A stretch of 53,367 nucleotides of DNA from Gemmatimonadota bacterium (GTDB taxonomy: Bacteria > Gemmatimonadota > Gemmatimonadetes > Gemmatimonadales > GWC2-71-9). Below are positions 8,410 through 15,749 of this stretch, in pieces. Below the pieces are notes generated by a model. The model saw nothing but the letters and a program-made list of their open reading frames with translations. It was not told where the DNA came from and made no database searches. The first letter of the stretch is position 1. Each line of letters opens with the position of its first letter. The stretch spans positions 1-53,367 of the forward strand of contig QHUU01000066.1 in NCBI GenBank assembly GCA_003222155.1. The letters are read 5' to 3'. Position numbers and translations under genes: made by a program.

Positions 8410-9941
8410 GGGTGCTCGGCGGGGGGGGCGGAGTACTCCTTGAGCTTCAGCGTCACCTGGCCGAACGAGAAGTTGGACTGCAACGCGAGCATGATGCGCG
8501 GCTGTTGGTCGGAGAGCCACATCCGCGCGTCCGCCCTTTCGGCGAAGATGCCGCCGCCGTTGGGGATGCGCGGACGGACCACGATCGCGTCCCACTTCCT
8601 GCCCGCAACGCTCACGCGGTCACGCTTCAGCACCTCGACAATGACGGGATTGCGCTCGGGCCGGAAATAGCGCCGGTACTCGTAGCGCTTGCCGACCTCC
8701 AACGGCACGGTGCGGATCCAATAGAGGAACGCGGCGTCGTCGAGCGGCTCGGCGACCGTGGGGGCCGCGCTGTCGCGCCCCGTCTCCCGGTACACGCCGG
8801 AGTCCGGGTAGATCTCGAACTTCCGCTCCCACGACTTGCCCTTCTCCTCGGTCTGATTGAGGAAGCGGCGCGAGCGGAAATCGCGGCGTCCCACCCACGA
8901 CTCGAGATTCTGATGAATGTGGTACCACAGCGCGCCACCGTCGATCAGGAACCGGAAGTGAACCGCCTCCTCCGCGCGGATCGTGTCGACGCCCGCGACC
9001 TCCATCGTGGCCGTTCCGACGCTGAAGGGCCCGTACCGCGCCCCGTACACCAGCCGCTCGCCCACCGGAAACGGCACCGCCGTTGGGGTCGGGGCGGGCG
9101 CAATCGCGGTCGCGGTAGCCGTCACGGACGCCGAGGCGGGTGGGGCGGCCCGTGTCGAGTCGGTCCGACCCGTATCGGACTGCGCGCGGAGCGAGGTGGC
9201 GATCACCAGGAGGGCGGCCGCGGTGCGGGCGGCGCGAATGATGGCGCGCGCCTGCCACGCGTCGAGCAGCTGACGCCACGGCCTGACCCGCGACGGCCGC
9301 TGCACCAGGTCGTAGCGGACGGCCGCGGGCACGGTATCGCGGCGGCGGGCATGACGGGTGAGCCGGGCGACGAGCTCCGCGCTCGCGCACCACCCGTCGG
9401 TGAGGAGCAGCCGTGTGCCGTCGCCGCGCAGCGCCTGCCGCAGCACGATCAGACGCAGCGCCACAAAGCCCGACATCGTGTCGCGCAGCCCGGGAAGGCG
9501 CACGAGGCGCGGAGCCCAGCGCCGCGCCAACCGAAGCGCCCGCGACGCCCGCCCGCGCTCCTCCACCTGCTCGACGACGACGAGGTCGGCCCCCGACTCG
9601 AGCCGCTTCACCATGTCTTCCATACTCTCGGGGGAGTGGGCGAAGTCGGCGTGCAGCGTGATGGCGCAGTCGCGCTTGGGCCGGTCGGTGCGCTGCAGCG
9701 CGAGCCGCAGCAGCTCCTCCAGGCTGCGCGCGTACCCCTGGCGCGCCGCGTGCGTCACCACCGTCATGGGCAGCACCTTGGCGTAGGACGCCAGCACCTC
9801 GCGCGTCTCGTCGGTCGAAGCGTCATCCAGCACCAGCAGCTGGTACTCGCGCGGGAACGCGGTGAACACCTGGCGCACCTTCCAGAGCACCAGCCCCGCC
9901 GTGCGGGCCTCGTTGTGGACCGGGACACAGACGTAGATCAT
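8406..9941 (-). CDS. GT2 glycosyltransferase fused to DUF3108
   Basis: 511 residues in one uninterrupted frame. Residues 1-230 are a GT-A glycosyltransferase family 2 domain: VCVPVHNEA at the N-terminus, LLVLDDASTDE and ITLHADFAHSPESM. Around 265-285 a hydrophobic stretch (AALLVIATSLRAQS) looks like a signal anchor. It is followed by an Ala/Thr/Pro linker and then a DUF3108 domain (FPVGERLVYGARYGPFSVGTA to the end), a beta-rich periplasmic module. No internal ATG separates the parts. The likely topology is cytoplasmic GT, one span, periplasmic DUF3108. Alternatively, an unrecognised internal start yields two proteins. Confidence 0.75.
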   Translation of the reverse strand: MIYVCVPVHNEARTAGLVLWKVRQVFTAFPREYQLLVLDDASTDETREVLASYAKVLPMTVVTHAARQGYARSLEELLRLALQRTDRPKRDCAITLHADFAHSPESMEDMVKRLESGADLVVVEQVEERGRASRALRLARRWAPRLVRLPGLRDTMSGFVALRLIVLRQALRGDGTRLLLTDGWCASAELVARLTRHARRRDTVPAAVRYDLVQRPSRVRPWRQLLDAWQARAIIRAARTAAALLVIATSLRAQSDTGRTDSTRAAPPASASVTATATAIAPAPTPTAVPFPVGERLVYGARYGPFSVGTATMEVAGVDTIRAEEAVHFRFLIDGGALWYHIHQNLESWVGRRDFRSRRFLNQTEEKGKSWERKFEIYPDSGVYRETGRDSAAPTVAEPLDDAAFLYWIRTVPLEVGKRYEYRRYFRPERNPVIVEVLKRDRVSVAGRKWDAIVVRPRIPNGGGIFAERADARMWLSDQQPRIMLALQSNFSFGQVTLKLKEYSAPPAEHP

Positions 9942-9952
9942 GGCCCTGCAAT

Positions 9953-11005
9953 TTAGACCAGCGAGCGATACACGGCCACGACGCCGGCCGCCATGGACGA
10001 CGCGGTGAACCGCGAGGCCAGGGGCACGGGGGACGGGTGGTCCAGGGCCTCGACGACCCTGCGGGCGAGGGCGTCGGCGTCGCCCACGGGCACGAGCCAC
10101 GGCTCGGGTACCATCTCCGGCAGGCCGCCGGCACGGGTGGCGACCACCGGCTTGCCGAGCGCCATCGCGTGCAGCACCACGCTGCCCAGGCCTTCTTCCT
10201 TCGACGACATCACGAGCACGTCGGCCTCGGCGATGAGGGCGTCGGCTTCGGGAACGTGCCCCAGCAGGTGCACGCGATCCGCGAGACCGAGGCGCGCGAG
10301 CATCGTCTCGAGGGAGCCCCGCAACTCGCCCTCGCCGGCGATGACCCAATGGAGATCGGAGCGAGCCGCTCGAGCTGCGTGGGCGGCCCGGATCAGGGTG
10401 TGCTGGTCCTTATGACCGACCAGGGCGGCGACGTTGGCGGCGAGGGGCGTGCCCGGCGACAGGCCGAGGCGTGCCCGCACGCCGAGCGGTGTCCGAGCGG
10501 CGCGCCGCACCTCGTCGGGATCGATGCCGGACGCGACCACCGTGATGTCCCGGGGTGCGATTCCATCCACCACGAGCACCGCACGCACCGCGTCGGAAAT
10601 GGCGATCAGGTGATCCACCCGATGCCACACGCTTCTCCGGTGCAGGTGGAAGTCGACCCGCCGCGTCGCCACGAGCACCGGGGCGCCGGGGCCACGTCCG
10701 GACAGGCGGCGCATCCAGTACGCGAGCTGCAGCGCATGACTGTCGTGCGCGTGCAGGATGTCGGGAGCGAAGTCGGCCGCTGCGAGATACAGGCGCCACA
10801 GGGCGCGGGGGTCGAGCGACGGCCCCCAGGGCACTTCCCGGACGGTGGCGCCGTGCTCCGCCACCCGGCGCGCCAGCTCGCTGTGACGCTTCGTCACGAG
10901 CCGCTGCCCGACGCCATCCGCCCGGGCGAGCTCGCGGGTGAGGAGCCGGACCTGGTTCTGACCGCCTCGGTACTCCCGGCCCGAGTCGATGTGCAGGACG
11001 CGCAC
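9953..11005 (-). CDS. Glycosyltransferase family 4
   Basis: 350 residues, GT-B fold. The N-terminus MRVLHIDSGREYRGGQNQVRLL is typical of GT4 enzymes. The donor-binding half contains ALVGHKDQHTLIRAA, WVIAGEGELRGSLE and the EX7E region SSKEEGLGSVVLHAMALGKPVVAT. It would transfer a sugar from a nucleotide-sugar to a lipid or glycan acceptor. GTG start at 11005, just after the histidine kinase stop. The next gene, 11 bp downstream, is the GT2-DUF3108 fusion, so the three may form one envelope-related unit. Confidence 0.87.
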   Translation of the reverse strand: MRVLHIDSGREYRGGQNQVRLLTRELARADGVGQRLVTKRHSELARRVAEHGATVREVPWGPSLDPRALWRLYLAAADFAPDILHAHDSHALQLAYWMRRLSGRGPGAPVLVATRRVDFHLHRRSVWHRVDHLIAISDAVRAVLVVDGIAPRDITVVASGIDPDEVRRAARTPLGVRARLGLSPGTPLAANVAALVGHKDQHTLIRAAHAARAARSDLHWVIAGEGELRGSLETMLARLGLADRVHLLGHVPEADALIAEADVLVMSSKEEGLGSVVLHAMALGKPVVATRAGGLPEMVPEPWLVPVGDADALARRVVEALDHPSPVPLASRFTASSMAAGVVAVYRSLV

Positions 11006-11011
11006 GTCCGC

Positions 11012-12961
11012 TCAGACCGGCTGCTTCGCGGCGTGGCCGAGCGCGGCGCGCAGCTCGGCCAGGGTAAACGGCTTGTGGAGGTAAGGTCGACCCAGTCCGT
11101 CGAGGAATTGCAGCGTGTCGCCGCGCACCGTGTCGCCGGTCGCGAAGATGATGCGCTCGGCGACCCGCGGATCCTGGCGCGCGAGCTTCATGTACATGTC
11201 GCGCCCGGAGAGGTGCGGCATCCGCAGGTCGCAGATGATGACGTCGAAGGGACCGGCCAGGGCGCGCTCGAGCGCGTACGCGCCGTCGCTCGCCACCTCG
11301 ACGGTGTGGCCCCAGCTCTCGAGCGTGGCGCGCATGTAGTGCAGGATGTGCGGCTCGTCGTCCACCACGAGGATGTGCAGCGGCTTCGATTCGCCCCGCG
11401 GCACGGGGGCCGGCTCCACGCGCACGGCCGGGACGCCGACCGGCAGCTCCACCGTGAACGTCGCTCCGCTGCCCGGACGGCTCTCCAGGGTGATGCGACC
11501 CCCATGCTCCTTGAGAATGCCCTGGCAAATCGACAGCCCGAGCCCGGTGCCCTCGCCCTCCGGCTTGGTCGTGAAGAACGGCTCGAACGCGCGGGCGGCG
11601 ACGTCCTCGGGGATCCCGGGCCCCGAGTCGGTGACGCTCACGGCGATGACGTCTTGCGCCCGCTTGGCCGTGATCCAGATCCGGCCGGAGGGAGCGTCGC
11701 TCGCGATCGCCTGGCAGGCATTATTGATCAGGTTCACGAACACCTGCTTGATCTGGTTGGCGTTCACCTCGACGTCGGGGAGGCCGGGCTCGACGTCCAG
11801 GGTCGCGTCGACCTTGTGCGCCATCAGCTGGTTGCGGAGCAGCACCAGGGTGGAGTCGAGCAGCTCGTGGATCGGTTGGCGCGCGCGCTCGCCCTCCTGG
11901 CTGCGGGCGAACGACAGCAGGTTCTTGACGATCGTCGCCGCCCGCTCCGCCTCCTGCCGGATCACCTGGAGCGGCTCCTCCAGCGACGCCGGAACCCCCG
12001 CCTCGGCCAGGAAGTCGCTGAACCCCACGACGGAAGCGAGGGGGTTGTTCAGGTCGTGCGCGACACCCGCGATGAGTTGACCGATCGCCGACATTTTCTC
12101 AGACTGTATGAGCTGCTCCTGGAGGCGCCGCCGGTCCGTCTGGTCCTCGAACACGAGCACCGCGGAGCCGGGTTCGGCCATCGGAATGGTCGTGAGGAGC
12201 AGCACCCGCTCGGCCGCCCGGATCTCGACCGAGGTCGCGGACGGCTCGGCGATGGCCCGCGCAACCGGGTCGGACCAGGCCGGTGGCAGGAGCCCGAGCC
12301 AGGGGCGGCCCGGAATCGCCGTGACGGGCGTCTCGATCAGCTCGGCGAACACGCGGTTGGCGCGGCGCACCGTGCCGTGGGCGTCCACGATGCAGATCGC
12401 CTGGGAGATGGCGTCCACGGTCTTCTCCCACTCGCGCTTCGCCGACGACAGCAGCTCGACCAGGCGCGCGTTCTCGAGCGCGATGGCGCCCTGGGCGAGG
12501 ACCAGCGACACGAGCGTGAGCTCGGGTTGGCCGAGCGCGCCGGCCCGCTCGCTCGAAACGGAGACGGCGCCCATGGTGCGGCCCGCCGCGACGAGCGGCG
12601 CGCCGATCCACGAGCCGGGCGCGTCGCCGCCGAGCCCCGCCCCGCGGCGGCGGGCCTCCTCACGCACGTGGCGCGGGAACGCGAGCGGCCCGCGCCGCAG
12701 GGCGAGCTGCAGCAGGGGGTCGTCGGTGCGCGCCGGCACAGGATTCGTGTCGTAGGTCACGGCGAGCCGGTTGGTTTCCGCGTCTAGTAGAACGACCGAG
12801 AGCCGGTCGGGTTTGAGCAGCTCGGCGAGGGCGCGCGCCACCAGGTCGATCACGCTGGCGGGCCGGAATGCTCCCGCGAGCTCCTGGGCGAGCATCGTGA
12901 GGCGCCCCAGCAACTCGACGCCGGGGCGCGGGGTAGCAGCCCTAGAGGGAGGCTTGGGCAT
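11012..12961 (-). CDS. Hybrid sensor histidine kinase (GAF-PAS-HisKA-HATPase-REC)
   Basis: 649 residues from the ATG at 12961; a TTG at 12973 would add four. A GAF domain spans roughly 20-165 and a PAS domain about 175-285. The HisKA box is AGVAHDLNNPLASVVGF with phospho-acceptor H302. The ATPase has N, G1 and G2 boxes (NLINNACQAI, DSGPGIPED, GEGTGLGLSI), and a C-terminal receiver carries the phospho-Asp D578 in ICDLRMP and a KPF lysine. There are no transmembrane segments, so it is a soluble sensor. Its start codon overlaps that of the divergent gene at 12960. Confidence 0.93.
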   Translation of the reverse strand: MPKPPSRAATPRPGVELLGRLTMLAQELAGAFRPASVIDLVARALAELLKPDRLSVVLLDAETNRLAVTYDTNPVPARTDDPLLQLALRRGPLAFPRHVREEARRRGAGLGGDAPGSWIGAPLVAAGRTMGAVSVSSERAGALGQPELTLVSLVLAQGAIALENARLVELLSSAKREWEKTVDAISQAICIVDAHGTVRRANRVFAELIETPVTAIPGRPWLGLLPPAWSDPVARAIAEPSATSVEIRAAERVLLLTTIPMAEPGSAVLVFEDQTDRRRLQEQLIQSEKMSAIGQLIAGVAHDLNNPLASVVGFSDFLAEAGVPASLEEPLQVIRQEAERAATIVKNLLSFARSQEGERARQPIHELLDSTLVLLRNQLMAHKVDATLDVEPGLPDVEVNANQIKQVFVNLINNACQAIASDAPSGRIWITAKRAQDVIAVSVTDSGPGIPEDVAARAFEPFFTTKPEGEGTGLGLSICQGILKEHGGRITLESRPGSGATFTVELPVGVPAVRVEPAPVPRGESKPLHILVVDDEPHILHYMRATLESWGHTVEVASDGAYALERALAGPFDVIICDLRMPHLSGRDMYMKLARQDPRVAERIIFATGDTVRGDTLQFLDGLGRPYLHKPFTLAELRAALGHAAKQPV

Positions 12962-13667
12962 GATCCTGGCCAATGTCCGCGGTCGCCTGCGGATGCAGGA
13001 CTTCCGGCTCGTCGCGCTCGCGCTGGCGCGGGGGGACGCGCGGCGGCGCGCCCGCTATGAGGAGCTGCTGCTGGAGCAGGGGCCCGACCCGCTGCTCGAC
13101 GAGCCCGGCCTGCTCGAGGCGCTGCTCGCCCTGCGCACGCTGGCGGTCCCGTCGCCGCCGTTGTTCGCATACGTGGCGGTGCGGCACGCACTGCGCGCCG
13201 CGGCCGTCGACGACCGCGAGCTCGCGGACTACCTGGCCGCGCTGTTGCTCGAGTTCGGCGATCACGACCGGCACACGCGCATCCGCCGGGCGGACGACGA
13301 GAGCTACGGCTACCTCTTCGACATCGTGGAGGACCTGACCGGACTCGACGACACCGGAGAGCGGGGACTGCTGTTGCGTGTGCATCTCGGCAATTACAGC
13401 CTCTGGTTCGCCGGGCTGTTCCCGGATTTCATCGAAGCCCGGCGCACCCGCAAGGGCGGGCCCGACCTGCCGTACTACGATGCGGTGGGCCGACAGGGGT
13501 ATCGGCTCGCGTCGCAGCACCGCCTCGCCGAGCGGTTCGGCGTCGCCAGCATCTACCGCAGCGCGGCGGAACGGTTCCCGACGCTGCGGGTCGCGTTCAA
13601 TCGGCTGAGCGACCGGGTGTTCTTCCGCAACGTGTCGACTCCCGAGAAGATACTGCGCAACCTGTAG
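12960..13667 (+). CDS. Conserved-looking protein of unknown function
   Basis: 235 residues, no signal peptide or membrane span. The sequence is Leu/Arg/Ala-rich and helical in the first half (MQDFRLVALALARGDARRRARYEELL...). The second half is aromatic-rich (HLGNYSLWFAGLFPDFIE, DLPYYDAVGRQGYRLASQH) and ends in LSDRVFFRNVSTPEKILRNL. I do not recognise a family. A GGGAGG ribosome-binding site 8 bases before the ATG supports the start. The ATG shares bases with the kinase start on the other strand (CATG at 12959-12962), so the two genes have no intergenic space. Confidence 0.75.
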   Translation: MILANVRGRLRMQDFRLVALALARGDARRRARYEELLLEQGPDPLLDEPGLLEALLALRTLAVPSPPLFAYVAVRHALRAAAVDDRELADYLAALLLEFGDHDRHTRIRRADDESYGYLFDIVEDLTGLDDTGERGLLLRVHLGNYSLWFAGLFPDFIEARRTRKGGPDLPYYDAVGRQGYRLASQHRLAERFGVASIYRSAAERFPTLRVAFNRLSDRVFFRNVSTPEKILRNL

Positions 13668-13675
13668 GCGCCGCT

Positions 13676-14098
13676 TCACTCATCCAGGAACCGCGTGGGC
13701 AGCGTCGTCGCGGCCTCCACCAGCTGCTCGGCCGATTTCACGAACCGCACCACGATCGGCAGCGACCCCTTGAGCGTCAGTTTGCGCTGCATGATCCCGG
13801 CGATGGGACCGAGCTCCTTGCGGATCACGCGCTTCCACTGCGCATAGTCGCCCGCGATCACGAACGCCGCCCGCTCGGCTTCGCCCTGTGACACGACTTT
13901 CGCCTCCCGGCACGTGCCGCGTTCGAGATCGAGCCAGATTCCGACCGCCTCCGTGATGCCGATCTCCGGCTGCGGGTTCACCACCAGGGCCACGGCGCCG
14001 TGCGTCCATGCGAGCGAGGCGGCCCGGTAGCCGTCGCTCGCGTTGATCGCCGTGCCGTAGGCGCTCACCCACTCGGGGGACGGGAACGCGACGCTCAC
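13676..14098 (-). CDS. SCP2 sterol-carrier-like domain protein
   Basis: 140 residues starting at the GTG that overlaps the puuD stop (GTGA). The layout matches bacterial SCP2-domain proteins: ALVVNPQPEIGITEAVGIWLDLERGTC, AAFVIAGDYAQWKRVIRKELGPIAGIMQRKLTLKGSLPIVVRF. Such proteins form a hydrophobic tunnel that binds lipids or acyl chains. It is the last gene of the TonB-receptor cluster and converges with the plus-strand gene ending at 13667. A longer start would overlap puuD heavily and is less likely. Confidence 0.75.
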   Translation of the reverse strand: MSVAFPSPEWVSAYGTAINASDGYRAASLAWTHGAVALVVNPQPEIGITEAVGIWLDLERGTCREAKVVSQGEAERAAFVIAGDYAQWKRVIRKELGPIAGIMQRKLTLKGSLPIVVRFVKSAEQLVEAATTLPTRFLDE

Positions 14099-14784
14099 TC
14101 GATCGCCTGCGCGAAGCCGCGGAACAGCGCGTCCTCCGTGTCGTCCTCCGGATGCCACTGGACGGCCAGGGTCCACGACGCCGCCCCATCGCGCCGCTCG
14201 ACGCCCTCGATGACGCCGTCCTCAGCCCAGGCCGTCGCGCGCAGAGCCGGGGCCACGTCGCGGATCGCCTGGTGGTGACGGCTGTTGACGCTCGCGGTGG
14301 CGGTCCCGAGGGTGCGATGCAGCAGGCTGTGCGGCTCGAGGCGCAGCGCGTGGCGGGCGGCGGTGTCGGTGTGATCGATGGGGCTTCCCCCGCGCTCGCT
14401 CGCGAGGTCCTGATACAGCGTCCCGCCCAGCGCGACGTTCAGGATCTGGATGCCGCGACAGATGGCGAGGATCGGGAGCCGGCGTCGCTCCGCGCCGGCG
14501 ATGAGCGCCAGCTCGACGGCATCGCGGACGGCGTCGGTCTCGCCGAGCTTGGGGTGCGGGACCGCACGATAGCGGGACGGCTCGACGTCCTCCCCACCGG
14601 TGAGCACCAGCCCCTGGACCCGGTCGAGCGCGGCGCACGCGGCGTCGGGCTCGAGGACCGGCGGCACGAGGAGCGGAATCAGGCCGGCGCGCGTGAGGGC
14701 GCGGACGTACGCGATGTTCAGGGCGACGCGCTCCCGACCACCGTCGGTGCGACGCGTGGCGCTCACCGCGACGACCCTGCTCAT
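14095..14784 (-). CDS. puuD: Gamma-glutamyl-gamma-aminobutyrate hydrolase family (class I GATase, C26)
   Basis: 229 residues. The nucleophile elbow LAICRGIQILNVALGG gives the catalytic Cys, and QWHPED supplies the His-Glu pair. LVLTGGEDVEPSRY matches the N-terminal signature of PuuD-like hydrolases. These cleave gamma-glutamyl bonds, in polyamine breakdown in the best known case. The rest of the putrescine pathway is absent here, so the substrate is open. Its ATG overlaps the stop of the upstream lipoprotein gene (ATGA), and its stop overlaps the SCP2 gene start. Confidence 0.85.
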   Translation of the reverse strand: MSRVVAVSATRRTDGGRERVALNIAYVRALTRAGLIPLLVPPVLEPDAACAALDRVQGLVLTGGEDVEPSRYRAVPHPKLGETDAVRDAVELALIAGAERRRLPILAICRGIQILNVALGGTLYQDLASERGGSPIDHTDTAARHALRLEPHSLLHRTLGTATASVNSRHHQAIRDVAPALRATAWAEDGVIEGVERRDGAASWTLAVQWHPEDDTEDALFRGFAQAIE

Positions 14785-15290
14785 GGCGTTGAAGCGGGCG
14801 AGCCCAGGAGCGGGCAGTGCGGATTGGAGACGCCGCCCCAGTCCACGCGCACGCCGTACAAGGGGATGGTCTTGTCGCCCCCGCTCACCATGCCCAGCTG
14901 CGGGTACGACCTCGGGGGCCGCTGTCCCTCGTACAGCAGCACGCCCTGCGCGCGCTGGCTCGAATCGTCCACGACGAGCAGTGCGTAGACCGTCGAGTCG
15001 GAAGGGTAGGGAGGGAAATTCGCGCCCTGGTACGCCAGCGCGAGGCGCTGCCCGCTGTAGGTGATGGCGACCGTGCTCTGCTGCGCGCTGCCGGCGACGC
15101 GGGCGGGGAGCGACCCGGGCAACCCCCGCGGCGGCTCGGTCAGCACGAAGGGGAGGAGCCGCAACTGATCCTGGATGAGGGAGGGCCCGATCAGCTGGGC
15201 CATGCCGCACGTGGGCGAGTGGGTCCGATCGCGCCCGCCGCACGCAACGGCCAGGCACGTCACGAGGAGCGATGCCGGCCGGGCCCTCAC
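14781..15290 (-). CDS. Predicted lipoprotein of unknown function
   Basis: 169 residues with a GTG start overlapping the previous stop (GTGA). The N-terminus VRARPASLLVTCLAVACGG has a lipobox (LAVAC), so the mature protein should be lipid-anchored. The body is beta-like with no recognised domain (QQSTVAITYSGQRLALAYQG, STVYALLVVDDSSQRAQGVLLYEG, KTIPLYGVRVDWGG). It lies between the small exported protein gene and puuD in a chain of overlapping genes that starts with a lipoprotein and a TonB receptor, so an envelope role is likely. Confidence 0.68.
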   Translation of the reverse strand: MRARPASLLVTCLAVACGGRDRTHSPTCGMAQLIGPSLIQDQLRLLPFVLTEPPRGLPGSLPARVAGSAQQSTVAITYSGQRLALAYQGANFPPYPSDSTVYALLVVDDSSQRAQGVLLYEGQRPPRSYPQLGMVSGGDKTIPLYGVRVDWGGVSNPHCPLLGSPASTP

Positions 15291-15739
15291 AATGACGTTA
15301 CGACTTCGAGCACGGTGGTCGGATCCGGGGCGTCGCGCGGCACTCGCCGGAACTCCAGGCTGTCGGCGTCGGGGACGAACGGCGTCCCGAGCCGCAGCGT
15401 GTCGCCCACCAGCCAGGCCGCCGTCTTCGCCTCCTGAGACACAGGGTGGTCGAAGTCGGCGCCCAGGATCCAGCGGCCCGTCCCCCGCAGGGGGCCGCCG
15501 CCCAACTTGGTGCGCTCGGGCTGCCCGAAATAACGGCGGTAGAGCGATCCGGTGAGCCAACCGCCGGTGTGCGACTCGAGCGACATCCGGATGTAAACGG
15601 TGGAGTCGAGCGGGACGGCGCGCGTAATGGCCGGGCTTCCTGCGCGGAAGATGCGCGTGAGCAGCCAGGTGCCGTCGAGTGACGTGCCCTGAACGGTCCA
15701 GAGCAGCGCTGTGGCGACGACGCCATGGGGGTAGATCAT
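15287..15739 (-). CDS. Small exported protein of unknown function
   Basis: 150 residues from the ATG at 15739. The N-terminus MIYPHGVVATALLWTVQGTSLDG is hydrophobic and may be a signal sequence. The remainder (DGTWLLTRIFRAG, DSTVYIRMSLESHTGGWLTGSLYRRYF, GRWILGADFD) alternates in a way that suggests a beta barrel or lipocalin-like fold, but no family is recognised. A TTG three codons upstream is an alternative start. It sits 10 bp after the TonB receptor, and its stop overlaps the next lipoprotein start. Confidence 0.62.
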   Translation of the reverse strand: MIYPHGVVATALLWTVQGTSLDGTWLLTRIFRAGSPAITRAVPLDSTVYIRMSLESHTGGWLTGSLYRRYFGQPERTKLGGGPLRGTGRWILGADFDHPVSQEAKTAAWLVGDTLRLGTPFVPDADSLEFRRVPRDAPDPTTVLEVVTSL

Positions 15740-15749
15740 CGGCACCAAT

